A DNA stretch of 64,000 nucleotides from positions 620,001-684,000 of the forward strand of contig NHZP01000025.1 of assembly GCA_003313425.1 (NCBI GenBank), written 5' to 3'. The position numbers were made by a program, and so were the translations under genes. Under the pieces are notes generated by a model, which was not told where the DNA came from, did no database searches, and saw nothing but the letters and a program-made list of their open reading frames with translations. Positions 24,301 to 34,490 of this stretch are shown one piece after another. How positions within the stretch are numbered: position 1 is the first letter of the stretch; each line of letters begins with the position of its first letter. The DNA comes from Pseudopyrenochaeta lycopersici. Lineage: Eukaryota; Ascomycota; Dothideomycetes; Pleosporales; Pseudopyrenochaetaceae.

Positions 24301-24861
24301 AGCTGCCGGCCCTGGATGTCCCATGCGTTTATGCCAGCGCATCGCGTCAGCTTTCTGTGGTGCTCGCTTTGATCGAGAATTGATTGTTCTTATGTGAAAT
24401 GCTGCCTGCATCTCGTCTTCTTGCTCGAGTATCCATTGTCCATGTGCTTCTTTTAGGCATGCGATTGTTGAGTCGTCTCGCTTCTTGAGAGTCGTAGGCT
24501 CATTCTTATTGTCCCACCACACGCCCTGTTGTCTAAGCAATCTGAATGAGACTAGATTGCATAGGATCTCTGGACACCATGCCACATCGTTCAGCACGAG
24601 CCTTGTTGGTCCATATGGCCCTCTTAGGTTGAGCCACACTGTTCCATATCCTTGTATCAAAATTCGTGTGTTCCCAGCCAGTATGTAATCTGCCGTAACG
24701 GGAGGACGCAGGCTTCGAAGTCGAGTTCGGTCGTTCGTGACGTGGATCGTCGAGCCCGAGTCTAGGATGAAGGAGTGTCTTAGTGGGTAGTCTAAATGCT
24801 CGGCTTGGAAAGATGCAGCGTTGAACGCAGCACTAATGGTTGTAATCTTCCGACCTTCAAG
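21355..24861 (-). pseudogene. Copia pol: protease, integrase, RT, RNase H
   Basis: Open for about 1,168 codons. In order: aspartic protease (LDSGSTIHVTND near 24770-24740); integrase zinc finger (HKRMGHPG...CDACGRAK) and D-D-E core (AIDFHS, ECDGEIA, NGGAERSGG); reverse transcriptase (CKARLVVRGDQQ, DVTNAFVHAAMD, FYVDDIILAY); RNase H (SDASFADN, STTEAELLALS, QCDNTQTI). The frame stops upstream at a TGA (24862-24864) that lies in the same frame as the gag zinc knuckle, so the gag-pol fusion is broken there. All catalytic motifs of pol itself look intact. Confidence 0.9.
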
Positions 24862-25058
24862 TCAGTCAGCAGATATCTCAGGCGTAGGAGTGTGAGAGTT
24901 CTTGAAGCTTGTTGTTTGTGTTCGTTGTCTTTTCAATGCCCTTACTTGTTCCTGTACATCAGGATCGTATTGTAGGCGTAGCTTTACCAGCTCTGATATT
25001 GATTCCCTCGGCTTGAACCAGTCTGGGGCATTGTCATCATCAATATAGAGGCAGTTGG

Positions 25059-26090
25059 CTAGAAGATGGCGTAGTCCACAAGCAGGGCATTTGTGCCTCC
25101 AGCTGCCGCTTTATCCCGATTCTGGGACTGCTTGGATATGGTCAATTGACCAGCTGTGCGTTTTTTTGACGAGGACTTCCTCCTTGACCCCTGTTTAGGT
25201 TGGTCAGATGATGCGCTATCGGGCACGAGAGAGGCGTCCCTGTCCGTGTCCTGGGTGGATTCACCACTGCCAGCGAGATATGAAGCTTCACTTGCAGCAA
25301 AAGCGCCCTTCTGCTGTCTCCCTTTTGGGTAGTATAAGCTCATGTGGTCTCGGAAGCGTTTCATCATTTCTTTTCGATTCATTCCTGGCTCGCGTCTTCC
25401 TTGGTCTTGGAATGATGGCACCCAGTTAGGGCTGACCTTGCTGACTGCGTTCAGGAAGTCTTGTATTACATGATTGAGTTTTTGAACTTCTCCAATTTCT
25501 TCAGTCTCTGCGATAGTTGCTGCGTGATCGTACTCAGTCAGCCAGCTGTCCCAATGTGTTGGTTGTCTCATTGGCTTTAAGGCTGCAATGTATCGATCCC
25601 GAGCGCGCAGTTGTTCTTCTTCATCGTCGATGCCGACAGTACTCTTCAGACTAGCTACCCATTCTCGGATTGAGAGCTTTGGTCTGCAGCATGTCTTCTT
25701 TAGGTGTTCAGAGACTGTTGCTCGGATGTAGACCGACAGCTTATCTAACCTTGCATCTTCATCTTTATAGTTTGTTGCTGCGACTTTGTACGAGTCAAGT
25801 CGCGTCTTATAGTAATCAACATCGGTTTTAAAAGCGGTTTGTCCGCCATTCGTTAAATCAGATGGGTTCGCTGGAGGTCGGTCTCCGATCGCCGCTCGTT
25901 TCTCATACATTTCGATGTTTGGCTCGGTCGGAGGGGTCGGCTCTGTCTTCGGCGCAGCATCGCTCGAAGGGTCGACGAGGTGCCAGACCTTAAGAGATAG
26001 GCATCTGGTCTCCAGCTGCTCGTACCAAGGCTTCCAAGTCATGTAATCTGTCAGGATAATATCGAAATCGCAGTTTGTTGCTTGCGCCAT
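25059..26090 (-). pseudogene. Copia gag, frameshifted before zinc knuckle
   Basis: 343-codon gag starting MAQATNCDFDIILTDYMTW at 26090. The open frame runs off near 25105; one base over, the sequence continues WRHKCPACGLRHLLANC, a CCHC-type zinc knuckle, then on to the protease. So a one-base indel near 25101-25109 separates capsid from knuckle. In intact fungal Copia elements gag and pol are normally one frame. Confidence 0.8.
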
Positions 26091-26127
26091 TGCTCTAGCG
26101 CAAGGTTGAGGCAGTGAGACTCTTAAT

Positions 26128-26297
26128 TGTCAGATTCAAGGACTATTTAGCTTTATCTTTGATGAATTTTGATGATGAACGTGGTTGATCTATTCTGTGT
26201 TCTCTATTTTCTCCTTTTATGGAGAGTGTGTGCCAAGTGGTTACACCCGAGCTTTGTACTACAATACAGTATCGCGTACCCTCGCTTGTATCTGACA
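26128..26297 (-). repeat. 5' LTR of the Copia element
   Basis: 170 bp, nearly identical to 21081-21251. In the element's direction it is followed by ATTAAGAGTCTCACTGCC, where the primer-binding site should lie; I cannot match this to a particular tRNA. Confidence 0.85.
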
Positions 26298-26329
26298 ATA
26301 GTAGCTCCAGAATCTAGAATAAAATCTAT

Positions 26330-26464
26330 ACTACTAGTATTACTATTATTAGTTATACTACTAGTATTACTATTATTAGTTATACTACTAGTATTACTAT
26401 TATTAGTTATACTACTAGTATTACTATTATTAGTTATACTACTAGTATTACTATTATTAGTTAT
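26330..26464 (-). repeat. 27-bp minisatellite inside gag-protease linker
   Basis: Five tandem copies of a 27-bp unit (ACTACTAGTATTACTATT + ATTAGTTAT) with no visible differences. The unit is nine codons, so on the minus strand it adds ITNNSNTSS repeats without breaking the frame. Confidence 0.85.
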
Positions 26465-26869
26465 ACTAGTATTAAGTATAGTACTATTAATATTTTTATT
26501 AATAGTATTCTTTTTTAAATTTTGTTTTTTAAAGCAATTTGCTTGTAAATGTCCATCTTTTTACAAAAACTACAAACTATAATAGTCTTATTATAAGGTT
26601 TTTTACCTTTTTACCTATTAGTTTGTAAAGACATTTCTATATCGTTACTATAGTAACTATTTTTATTACTAGTATTCTTACTAGTATTAGTATTAGTATT
26701 ATAGCTAATACTTTATTATCCTGCCTAATAGTTTGAGTTATAATAGCAACTACGTAATCGTAGTCTTTATTTAAGTTATTTAATAATAACGTGTCCCACA
26801 AGCGAGCGCCGCACCCCACCAAGTTTGAGCACCTCTCTCATCTCAACGTACAATAGCTTAACGCCACGC

Positions 26870-27634
26870 TCTTCAAATGCCTTCAAACGAAGCAGATATC
26901 TAGCTTACTATCTCAGCTATTCATACGCATTAAATTAGTGGCAACTAGCCTGCTGCAGCAATCTTTAACGTGTCTGAAAGAACAATCCGTCGCTAACGCG
27001 CTGGGACTACTGCTCGACGCGATTGCCAGCCCAACTTAAGGAAGCTTACCTAGCTAGAAGAGGAGGTGATCGTTAATTATATACTTAATCTAGATTAGCG
27101 TGGATTTCCGCCTACGTACGTAGCTATACGTGATATGGCTAATAAGCTGCTATCAACGCGTGGTAGAGGTCTGGTTGGCATAAATTGGCGATCTATACCC
27201 TCTGCATGCCACCACACTCATCTTATCTGCTGCAGCCTCTTGACGTTAGCTGCTTCTCTCCTCTTAAGAAGGCGTACAGCCGCCAGATAGAGAGCTTGAT
27301 TAAGGCCCACATCAACCACATTACTAAGCTTAAATTTCTGCCTGCCTTTAAAGCAGCATTTGATCAAGCTTTCACTGCAGTCAATATACGCTCAGCATTT
27401 CAAGGAGCAGGCCTTGTTCCTCTCCAGCCAGACGTTGTCTTGTCAAGGCTAGATGTCCAGCTGCGTACGCCATCACCAGCAGCTCAGTTAGGAGCTCGGG
27501 AAGGAGCTCAGCTAGGAGCTCAGCTAGGAGCTCAATTAGGAGCTCAGCTAGGAGCTCAATTAGGAGCTCAGCTAGGAGCTCAGCTAGGGGCTGAGCAAGG
27601 AGCTGAGCAAAGAGCCCAGCAAGGAGCTCAGTAA
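26870..27634 (+). pseudogene. pogo-type transposase remnant
   Basis: The 5' part (26960-27180) reads, with stops, NVSERTIRR, CQPNLRKLT and RGFPPTYVAIRDMANKLLS, i.e. the psq-type and Tc5-type helix-turn-helix domains. It then jumps to CMPPHSSYLLQPLDV and FSPLKKAYSRQIE (27200-27300), which normally follow the last catalytic Asp, so the first two catalytic residues have been deleted. The last 60 residues are GAQL repeats. Non-autonomous. Confidence 0.75.
27493..27633 (+). repeat. 12-bp GAQL-coding minisatellite
   Basis: Tandem GGAGCTCAGCTA-type units, about a dozen, varying as CAGCTA/CAATTA and decaying to GAGCAAGGA. Each unit encodes Gly-Ala-Gln-Leu. The repeat is rich in AGCT palindromes. Confidence 0.8.
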
Positions 27635-28500
27635 GGAGCTCTCTGGGAGCCTCAAACACCAAGGAACCCACGTGAGTTTGAGGCTCAATCGACTCTAATT
27701 AGCGATCGCGTTTAACGGCATAAGAGCTCATCACCAGCCTTAATTATTAAGGCGCTTAATTAGTTTATAAAGAGGGCTATAGTAGGGGCATATAGAGCTA
27801 AGCTAATAGAGGGTAGGATTAATAGCCTTAAGAAGGCTAATAAGGCAGTAACTTAGCGAAAGCAGCGCAAGAGAAAGTAGATTTAGAAGTAAGGAGTCTT
27901 AATAAAGGGAGTTAGAGAGGATATAGTTACTTAACAAGAGGCTGATTAACAGATTAGGCGTGAAATGCGTTAAAGTAGGGAGCAATCAGGCCTTAGCAGC
28001 CGGGCTCTATTGCGCTGTAAAAGGTGCAGAGAGACTAGGCATAACTCGCGCATCTGTAAAAACAATACTATAGGTGCTACTTAAGCTTGCATATTAATAT
28101 CTATAGAGTACTTAAATTTATGGTTGAGCTGTACGCTGATAGAGGTGCTCAAACTTGGTGGGGTGCGGCGCTCGCTTGTGCGCGGCGCTCGCTTGTGGGA
28201 CACGTTAGCGCTATTAAAAACTTATTAGGTAAAATAATAGCTTTAGACTTTAAGCTATTAAGAATTCTTTTAAAAGTATTTAAATATTGTTCTAAATTTC
28301 CTTTATAAGAATTAATAGTAGTATTTATTGTAAAGATTATATCTTTTTATAAGCTTTTAACTTATAAATAGCTCTATCTTATAGAGCGTATAAAACTATC
28401 TAAGATTAAATCTTAAAGCACTTAAATAGAGCCAGTAACTATAGAGTTATAGCTGTTTCTAGTTTCTAAGATAAACTATTAAGACTCTTAAGATTCTTAG

Positions 28501-29050
28501 TTAAAAGTTAATATAGAGTAATAACCTAGGTTATTACCTTATAACTCCTCTTTACTCCTCTTTACCCCTCTTACCCCTCGCTTATAAATCTAATTTATAA
28601 GCTTAGAAGGATATTTTATCTTTTATTAGTTAGTTATAGTTTAGCTTAGTAATCTTATTTTATATCTATAAAAGTAGGGCTTACCTCTACTTTTATTCTG
28701 CACCTAGCAACAATAAAATATATTTTATTACTACTTCTTACTTAATCCTTATTAAGGTTACGCTTCTTACTTATATATTATATAAGCAGAATTACTATAT
28801 ATAGCTAGTAGCTAGGTCCTACTATATATAGGAGGAAGTCTATTATATCTTTATTTATCCTACTATTATAAGATATATACTATAGTACTAGTCTCCTTTA
28901 GTACTAGCTTAAATCTATTTATAGATTTAACCTTACCTCCTCTGAAGACTTCCTTACATTTATAAGTTCATTACAAATAAGAAAATCACTACTAAAACCT
29001 TTCGTTTTATAGAGGTTTTCTAAGTTATTCCATAATAAATTTCAAATCTA
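28501..29050. other. AT-rich decayed sequence
   Basis: Strongly AT-biased, TA-rich, no open frames of note. Probably a RIPped transposon remnant continuous with the Copia block; identity not recoverable by eye. Confidence 0.4.
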
Positions 29051-29058
29051 ACTTGTAG

Positions 29059-30363
29059 CAGGGTTGCCGTTTTACTAAGTAATAGTAATTACTATTACTA
29101 GGTACTGTTAGTAATTACTATTACTTAGTAATTAGTAATTACTATTTAGAACTTTTGTAATAGTAATAGTAATTACTATTACTAATTGCTTATAGTAATT
29201 ACTAATTCTAAAAATAGAATATAGCTTAAAAGCTTATATAATCTATAGTATAAGTATATAGTAATATTTAATAGTATAAACCTATACTATTAGTATAGAA
29301 GTTTCTAGTTTTAGTACTTAGTTTGTAAAAGTAAGGTTAATTCTTTATAGTAATTACTATTACTAGTCTATAAAAATAATTATTAGTACTTACTATATAA
29401 ATTTATAGTAGTACTAAAACCTAATAAGAAAATCGTTAAATTTTATTCTAGCTTTTAATATTAACTCTACCTTCTTATTTTTATTAAGCTTTATATATAA
29501 CTATATATATAGTAAATAATCTAAATAAATATCATTATAAAGTTTTAATTAGTAATAGTAATTACTATTACTAGTAAAATAATAACCTTAAGTTATTAAA
29601 GTTTTTAAAGTTTTTAACGTTCTTAACAACCTTAATAATTTAATATATTATATTATATATAATACTACTACTAAAGCTATATTATTTACTAATAATAGTA
29701 ATAGCAATTACTATTACTAACAAAGTAGTAACTCTAATAAAGTATTATAAGTATTATAAAACTAATTTTAAAATATAGTTTAGTATATTTTTAATTATTT
29801 ACTAATTTAGTTCTTTAAGAAAGTATTTTATATTATACTACTTATATAAATATTTAGTTATCCAAATAAATATAACCTTTTAGCTGTAAAAGAAGAGTTT
29901 ATTAGAGACATTTTATATTTTTTAGATAGTTTAAATATCTATAATAAGATATTTTATACTATAGAGGAGTTAAAAGCTATTAAAAAATATTCTAGTTTAT
30001 ATATAGACTTTATTAGTTCTAATTTAAAAGACCTAGAGTATTTAGAGTCTATAGTTAAAATAGGATAATAGTAGAGTATATATAACTTTTACTAAAAAAA
30101 AGAAAAAAAAACTTGTAAAGTAATACAAAATTAAAAAAATATAATTAGTTAGTTAGTTATATAGTTAAATATATATGGATATATATATATATATTTCTTT
30201 AAAACTATTAGAAGTAAATAATTATCTACGTTTATTTATATAGCATTATCTTAAATTTAATTACTATATAATAAGCTAGCTAGTAAAATATCTTAAATAC
30301 TATTAATTATAAATTTCTATTTTTAGTAATAGTAATTACTATTACTAAAAAACGGCAAGCCTG
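29059..30363. mobile_element. AT-rich hAT-type element with 8-bp TSD
   Basis: 1305 bp flanked by a perfect 8-bp duplication ACTTGTAG (29051-29058 and 30364-30371). Termini are inverted: left CAGGGTTGCCGTTTTACTAA, right (inverted) CAGGCTTGCCGTTTTTTAGT. CAG ends plus an 8-bp TSD define the hAT superfamily. The interior is extremely AT-rich and lacks a recognisable transposase, though 29880-30066 holds an open-looking stretch (KEEFIRDILYFLDSLN). A 22-bp perfect palindrome recurs near both ends and inside. Non-autonomous, or autonomous but RIPped beyond recognition. Confidence 0.8.
29078..30346. repeat. Dispersed 22-bp palindrome AGTAATAGTAA/TTACTATTACT
   Basis: Perfect copies at 29078-29099, 29162-29183, 29551-29572 and 30325-30346; one-mismatch copy at 29697-29718; 16-bp partial copies at 29110-29125 and 29349-29364. 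Each is its own reverse complement. The outermost copies abut the terminal inverted repeats, as subterminal transposase-binding repeats do in hAT elements. Confidence 0.85.
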
Positions 30364-30387
30364 ACTTGTAGTAGAGGTCCGTCCTCT

Positions 30388-30599
30388 TGTCAGATTGTCA
30401 GATACAGGGTGCGTGCCCGGAAAGAGTATGCTGTTAGATCTACAGCATAGCAGCGAGGGTACGCGATACTGTATTGTAGTACAAAGCTCGGGTGTAACCA
30501 CTTGGCACACATACATAAAAGGAGAAAAATAGGGAACAAAAAAGAATCAATAAATTCTCATCCATGCTTCTGACCAAAGAGATTCATTAGATTCTGACA
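30388..30599 (+). mobile_element. Solo LTR with 5-bp TSD CCTCT
   Basis: 212 bp from TGTCAGATTGTCAGATAC to GATTCTGACA, flanked by CCTCT at 30383-30387 and 30600-30604. Its middle matches the LTRs of the intact Copia (CGAGGGTACGCGATACTGTA and ACCACTTGGCACACA), and its end resembles the LTR at 18324. Not RIPped like its surroundings, so it inserted after they decayed. Confidence 0.9.
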
Positions 30600-31241
30600 C
30601 CTCTAACGATAATTTAATAAAGGCAGTAGCTTTATTTGCTTGCTGCTCTAAAAATCTAGATCATTATCATCTATATTATGTGTATATCTTGATTAACTAT
30701 GTTAATATAGCCTTCCTTTATTAATAAAGCGTCTATTCTAATAGCCCAAATATCATAATTAGAAGAGCCTTTTAGCTTAAGGATTTAAAAATATTATCCA
30801 TTTTTCAGCTTAATAAGGTTATTATAGCTTAAACTTTAATAATAAGTTAGATAATAGCTTATAACTCGTTATTAAGCAATTCGAGTTATATTAGTTTTTT
30901 ATAAAAGGTTCGTAACTATCCGAGTTTGGCTAGTGCTAACTACTTAGTCTAGGATATAAATAATATTATGTAATTATCTTAATCCTAGGTGTTAGTATAG
31001 TGCTAGTATAATTACTAAGCCTATAATAATTTATTTATAATAAGATTTCTTAAGCCTCTTAGTAAAACGTTCTTAAGAGTTTATTCGAAAATCTTAAATT
31101 ATAGTAAGGCTATTTTTATAGCTCTTATAACTATAATAGTTTTAATAATAAGGCTATTTTAATTATATTTACTTTATTAAATATAGAGTTATAGTTTTTA
31201 ATAGAGTGCTTATTAAATAACTCGTTAATAAAGTTTTGCAA

Positions 31242-31544
31242 TTATAAAGATTCTTTAGTAGCTTCTTTTAGAGCTATATATTCAGCTTCTGCAGAGCTAA
31301 CAGCTACATTTTTTTGCAGTTTCGATAGCCAGCTTATAGCTACGCTACTATTATAGTTATTTTTATTATTATTTAATAAAAATATATTGCCTGTACTAGA
31401 CTTTCTAGAATCTAGATCGCCCCTCCAATCTGAGTCGCTAACTCCTATTAGATTTAGACTACTAATAGGATTATTGGGATCTTTAGATTGCACAGATTCT
31501 AGAGTAAGGTCTAAGCCTAGATTTCTAGTATTTAATAGAAACAT
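31242..31544 (-). pseudogene. Copia RNase H remnant
   Basis: 100-codon open stretch with GVSDSDWRGDLDSRKS, AISWLSKLQKNVAVS and SAEAEYIALKEA, the RNase H signature of Ty1/Copia elements. Part of the degraded pol at 30605-34490. Confidence 0.8.
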
Positions 31545-33034
31545 TTCTAGTGTTCTATGCTAGGATTAGACATAAAACGAGCCAAGTAATTAATAGCTTG
31601 TACTAGATCTGGCCTAGTAAAAATAGTAAGATAAATTAGAGATCCTAGCTCTTGCTGGTATCTAGTAATATCTTCTATTTTACTGTTTTCTAGATTTTTA
31701 GATAACTTTATACCTAGAGGTATAGGTATCGTTTTAACTTTATTATCTAGTTTATTATATTTAGCTAGAATCTTAGAAATAAAGCTTCTTTACGTTATAA
31801 TAATAGACTTTCTAGCTCTATCTCTTATTATTTCAATGCCTAAGAATTCGTTTATTTCTTCTAGATTACTAACTTCTAGTTTAGATATACTGGTTAAAAT
31901 TTTAAATAAGCTATTAACTATATCTAAGTCTTTAGCAAAGACTAGTATATCGCCCACGTGAGTTGCTAAGACTATAGGTTTAGCTCTGTATATAAATACA
32001 CTATTATCAATTAATAAACTAGAAAATCCTAGATTATATAAGATTTGAGTTAAAAATAGTTGCCACTGTCAACTAGCTTGTTTTAAACCGTATAAGGCCT
32101 TATTTAAATTACAGACTATATTATTATAGTGTTTATTTATTTTAGCTAATTGTATAGCTTTTAGTAAGTCTTTATCTTTAATTTCTTTATTTTTTAAAAG
32201 AAAATTTTCTAAGATATAGCTTTCTAGGCCTATAGGTAATTGAATATAAATATTACTATTATCTATATCCGCATTAGAAAAAGCTTGTTTTATATCCCAA
32301 GTATAGATTTCCCTATCTAGGTAGCTAAAAATAGCTAATAATAACCCAATAATACTAGGTTTGCTAGTAGAAGCAAAGGCTTCTTTATAATTTATATTAT
32401 ATCTTTATAGAAATCCTTTAGCTACCCACCTAGCTTTATATTTTTAAATAGCATTATCTAGATTGTATTTCTTATTTAGAACCTATCTACCTTTTAAAAT
32501 AGCGTTATTAGCTAATTTATTAGGTTTTGTTACTAGTTTCCAAGTATTGCTTATTAATAGGTCGTCTATTTCTAATTGCATAGCTTGTAGATATAGATCT
32601 TTATCCTCTCTAAGTAGTACTTCTTTAAATCTAGTAGGTTCTATGATATTAGTATTAGAAGTATTTAATATATGTTCTAATATAATATTATTATAGATGT
32701 CTAGCTTACTAGAATTATTTATTAAATAATCTAGGCTAGTATCTAGTATTTTAGTATCTTCTATAATTGTAGAAGTATTTAAAATACTATTTTTATCCTT
32801 TATTATAGAAGTATTATTAGCCAATTCGTCTTCTGAATAATTATCTTCTATTACTCTAGAATTAATAGGCCTAAAGGCCTTTTTAGGCTTAAATAACTCG
32901 TCTTTAGATTCCTCAGAGTTAATTAAATCTATATTGTTATCTATATTATTTTTTAGATTACTATTTTCAAGATTACTAGTATCTAGATTACTAGTTTCTA
33001 TAGATTCTACTATTTTATCTAGGTTAGATCCTAG

Positions 33035-33482
33035 TGTGCCGTTGCGCAGGGTACCTGGGCAATCAGGTGATGATGGGTTTCCTTTGTCAGCAAAATTTGG
33101 TGATAAAACTTGGAGATGCGAGAGATCTCAACATCATGCACCAAACCTCATGCACCAAACCTCATGCACCAAACCTCATGCACCAAACCTCATGCACCAA
33201 ACCTCATGCACCAAACCTCATGCACCATGCACCACACACCACGATAATTCACTTCAAAACTGAGATTTTGCAAAGTAGCTAGTGCATTAGCTACGTCAAT
33301 TCAATGAGATTTTAGACCATTTTGTTTATTACTTTTAATCAGGCTCTATACTTACCTTCGTTTCTGGCAGACTGCACAGGCAGAGCTGCTCCTGTTATTC
33401 ACGCACGTTTGATTCCAACGTTACCTCTTATTCACAACACCAGAACTGCGGGATTGTGCCGAACCACCTTGTTAACTCCACA
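33035..33482. mobile_element. 448-bp GC-normal insert with TG...CA ends
   Basis: A block of normal composition inside the AT-rich Copia remnant. It starts TGTGCCGTTGCG and ends TTAACTCCACA, and CTAG flanks it on both sides (33031-33034, 33483-33486). TGTG/CACA ends with a 4-bp direct repeat suggest a solo LTR of an unidentified retroelement, or another small insertion. Contains a 14-bp minisatellite. No coding frame recognised. Confidence 0.55.
33135..33233 (+). repeat. 14-bp minisatellite
   Basis: Six exact tandem copies of CATGCACCAAACCT (33135-33218), then a partial CATGCACCATGCACC. Perfect conservation between copies points to recent expansion. Confidence 0.95.
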
Positions 33483-33998
33483 CTAGTTTAAGATCTTCTA
33501 GTTTAGTAAAAATCTTATTTATATTACTATTATTGTTCTGTTCATAATAGTACCCTTCTATAATTTTACTATCTCTAGTGTAGATAACTTTATTTGTACT
33601 GGGATTATATAATTTATAGATATTAGAGCTCTTATAGCCTACTAGATAATAAGGTATAGCTCTATTATCTAGTTTTTTAATAAGGCTTAGAGGCTCTCTA
33701 TAATAAGTTAAAGATCACCAAATTCTAAGATTACTTAGGTTAGGTAGCTCTTTATACTTTAAATAATAGGGAGTATTAAAACTAATAGCACTACTAGGAG
33801 TTCTACTATATAGATAAGTAGCTGTTAAAATAGCTTCTTCTCATAAATTATTAGGTAGATTACTAGTTATTAGTAGAGCTCTTACTTTATTTAGTAGTAT
33901 TCTATTAATAATCTCTGCGGCTTCGTTTTGTTCAGGAGTATACGGAGCAGAGTATCTAGTTTTAATTTCTTTTTTTTTTAGATAAATAACTATCTAAG

Positions 33999-34192
33999 CG
34001 TCAGATGAAATGCTGAAATGCGCTTTGCAGAATTAATGATTGCGATAAATCGATTGTGTGTTGATCATGATTGTATTCATTGTTTCTTCTACTGTGTTCT
34101 CTTGCCTTTTATACCTCCGGGACTTCCGTCGTATCGGCCCTACTATATTGCCTACTACTGACATTGCCTGGTAGAGTAGCATGTATCTGACA
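33999..34192 (-). mobile_element. Solo LTR, TGTCAGAT family
   Basis: 194 bp, CGTCAGATGAAATGCTGAAA to GTATCTGACA; first base of the TG terminus appears mutated to C. Shares GAAATGCGCTT near the start with the LTR at 9446. On the minus strand it has TATAAAAGGCAAGAGAAC, a TATA-like region. It interrupts the degraded Copia integrase. No clear TSD (flanks CTAAG and TTTCT). Confidence 0.75.
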
Positions 34193-34490
34193 TTTCTACT
34201 ATATTTTTTCTACTTTTAAGTAGTTTTACTACTAAGTACTTAGTAAAACTATCTCTAAAAGTTATATAGTATTTAAAACCTCTAAAGGTTCTAGGAGTTA
34301 TAGAACCTCCTATGTCTATTTAAATTAAGTCTAAATAGTCTAAGATTTTAATACTAGGTTCTTTATTTATATTTGTACTTAGCTTGGCTTTAATACAAAC
34401 TAAGTAATTATGTAAAGAAACTCTAGCTGTGTCTATATCTTTTAGATCTAGATCTACTCCTTTAGTCTTATTAATAAGCTGTTTAATAGC

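Larger units (their letters stand above)
21081..26297 (-). mobile_element. Full-length Ty1/Copia retrotransposon
   Basis: 5217 bp bounded by LTRs at 21081-21251 and 26128-26297, both TGTCAGAT...ATCTGACA. The LTRs differ by about three substitutions and one T indel over 170 bp, so insertion is fairly recent. Flanks AGAGT and ATAGT match at 4 of 5. A purine tract (GAGGGGG) lies just inside the 3' LTR (about 21252-21262). Gag is encoded at 26090-25059 and pol at 24861-21355, order PR-IN-RT-RH as in Copia. Two lesions interrupt the gag-pol frame. Confidence 0.9.
26789..28205 (+). mobile_element. pogo/Fot1-type element, internally deleted
   Basis: 1417 bp between TA dinucleotides (26787-26788 and 28206-28207), inserted in the decayed Copia gag. 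The inverted repeats are about 48 bp: ACGTGTCCCACAAGCGAGCG, then CCGCACCCCACC and AAGTTTGAGCACCTCT; the right copy has an extra CGCGGCGCTCGCTTGTG duplication. Inside are the N-terminal HTH regions with stops and, after a deletion of the DDE core, the C-terminal part. The TIRs are far better preserved than the interior. Confidence 0.85.
26298..28500 (-). mobile_element. RIP-degraded Copia remnant, gag-protease part
   Basis: AT-rich sequence still showing, on the minus strand, FILDSGAT at 26298-26325 (protease), a CSFCKK...GHLQANC zinc knuckle near 26560 (split by a one-base shift), and gag motifs LLNNLNKDYD and AIITQTIRQDN near 26700-26790; the gag continues beyond the inserted pogo element at 28208 (YLNTFKRILNSLKSKAIILP). 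Distinct from the intact Copia next door. The far boundary is not clear. Confidence 0.7.
30605..34490 (-). mobile_element. RIP-degraded Copia remnant, pol part
   Basis: Highly AT-rich. On the minus strand: integrase around 34470-33500 (IDIGGSI, FRDSFTKYLVV, then PYTPEQNEAAEIINR and EEAILTATYLYSRTP), the start of RT near 32500-32800 (FKEVLLREDKDLYLQAMQ), and RNase H near 31250-31540 (VSDSDWRGDL, SSTGNIF, SSAEAEYIALKEA). Stops and frameshifts throughout. Interrupted by an insert at 33035-33482 and an LTR at 33999-34192. Confidence 0.8.

Noticed and set aside
26169..26582. 137-aa Leu/Val-rich plus-strand ORF resembling a membrane protein
   Set aside because: It is the reverse of an LTR plus the ITNNSNTSS-coding repeat of a decayed Copia; the hydrophobicity is an artefact.
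27381..27671. 96-aa minus-strand ORF with ELLAELL repeats
   Set aside because: Antisense of the GAQL repeat in the pogo transposase tail.
28560..29050. Mitochondrial-like or centromeric AT-rich DNA
   Set aside because: Composition alone suggests it, but flanking Copia motifs and RIP-type decay explain the AT bias; no mitochondrial gene or tandem satellite is seen.
33135..33233. CRISPR-like repeat array
   Set aside because: Units are 14 bp and directly adjacent with no spacers; it is a minisatellite in a eukaryotic genome.
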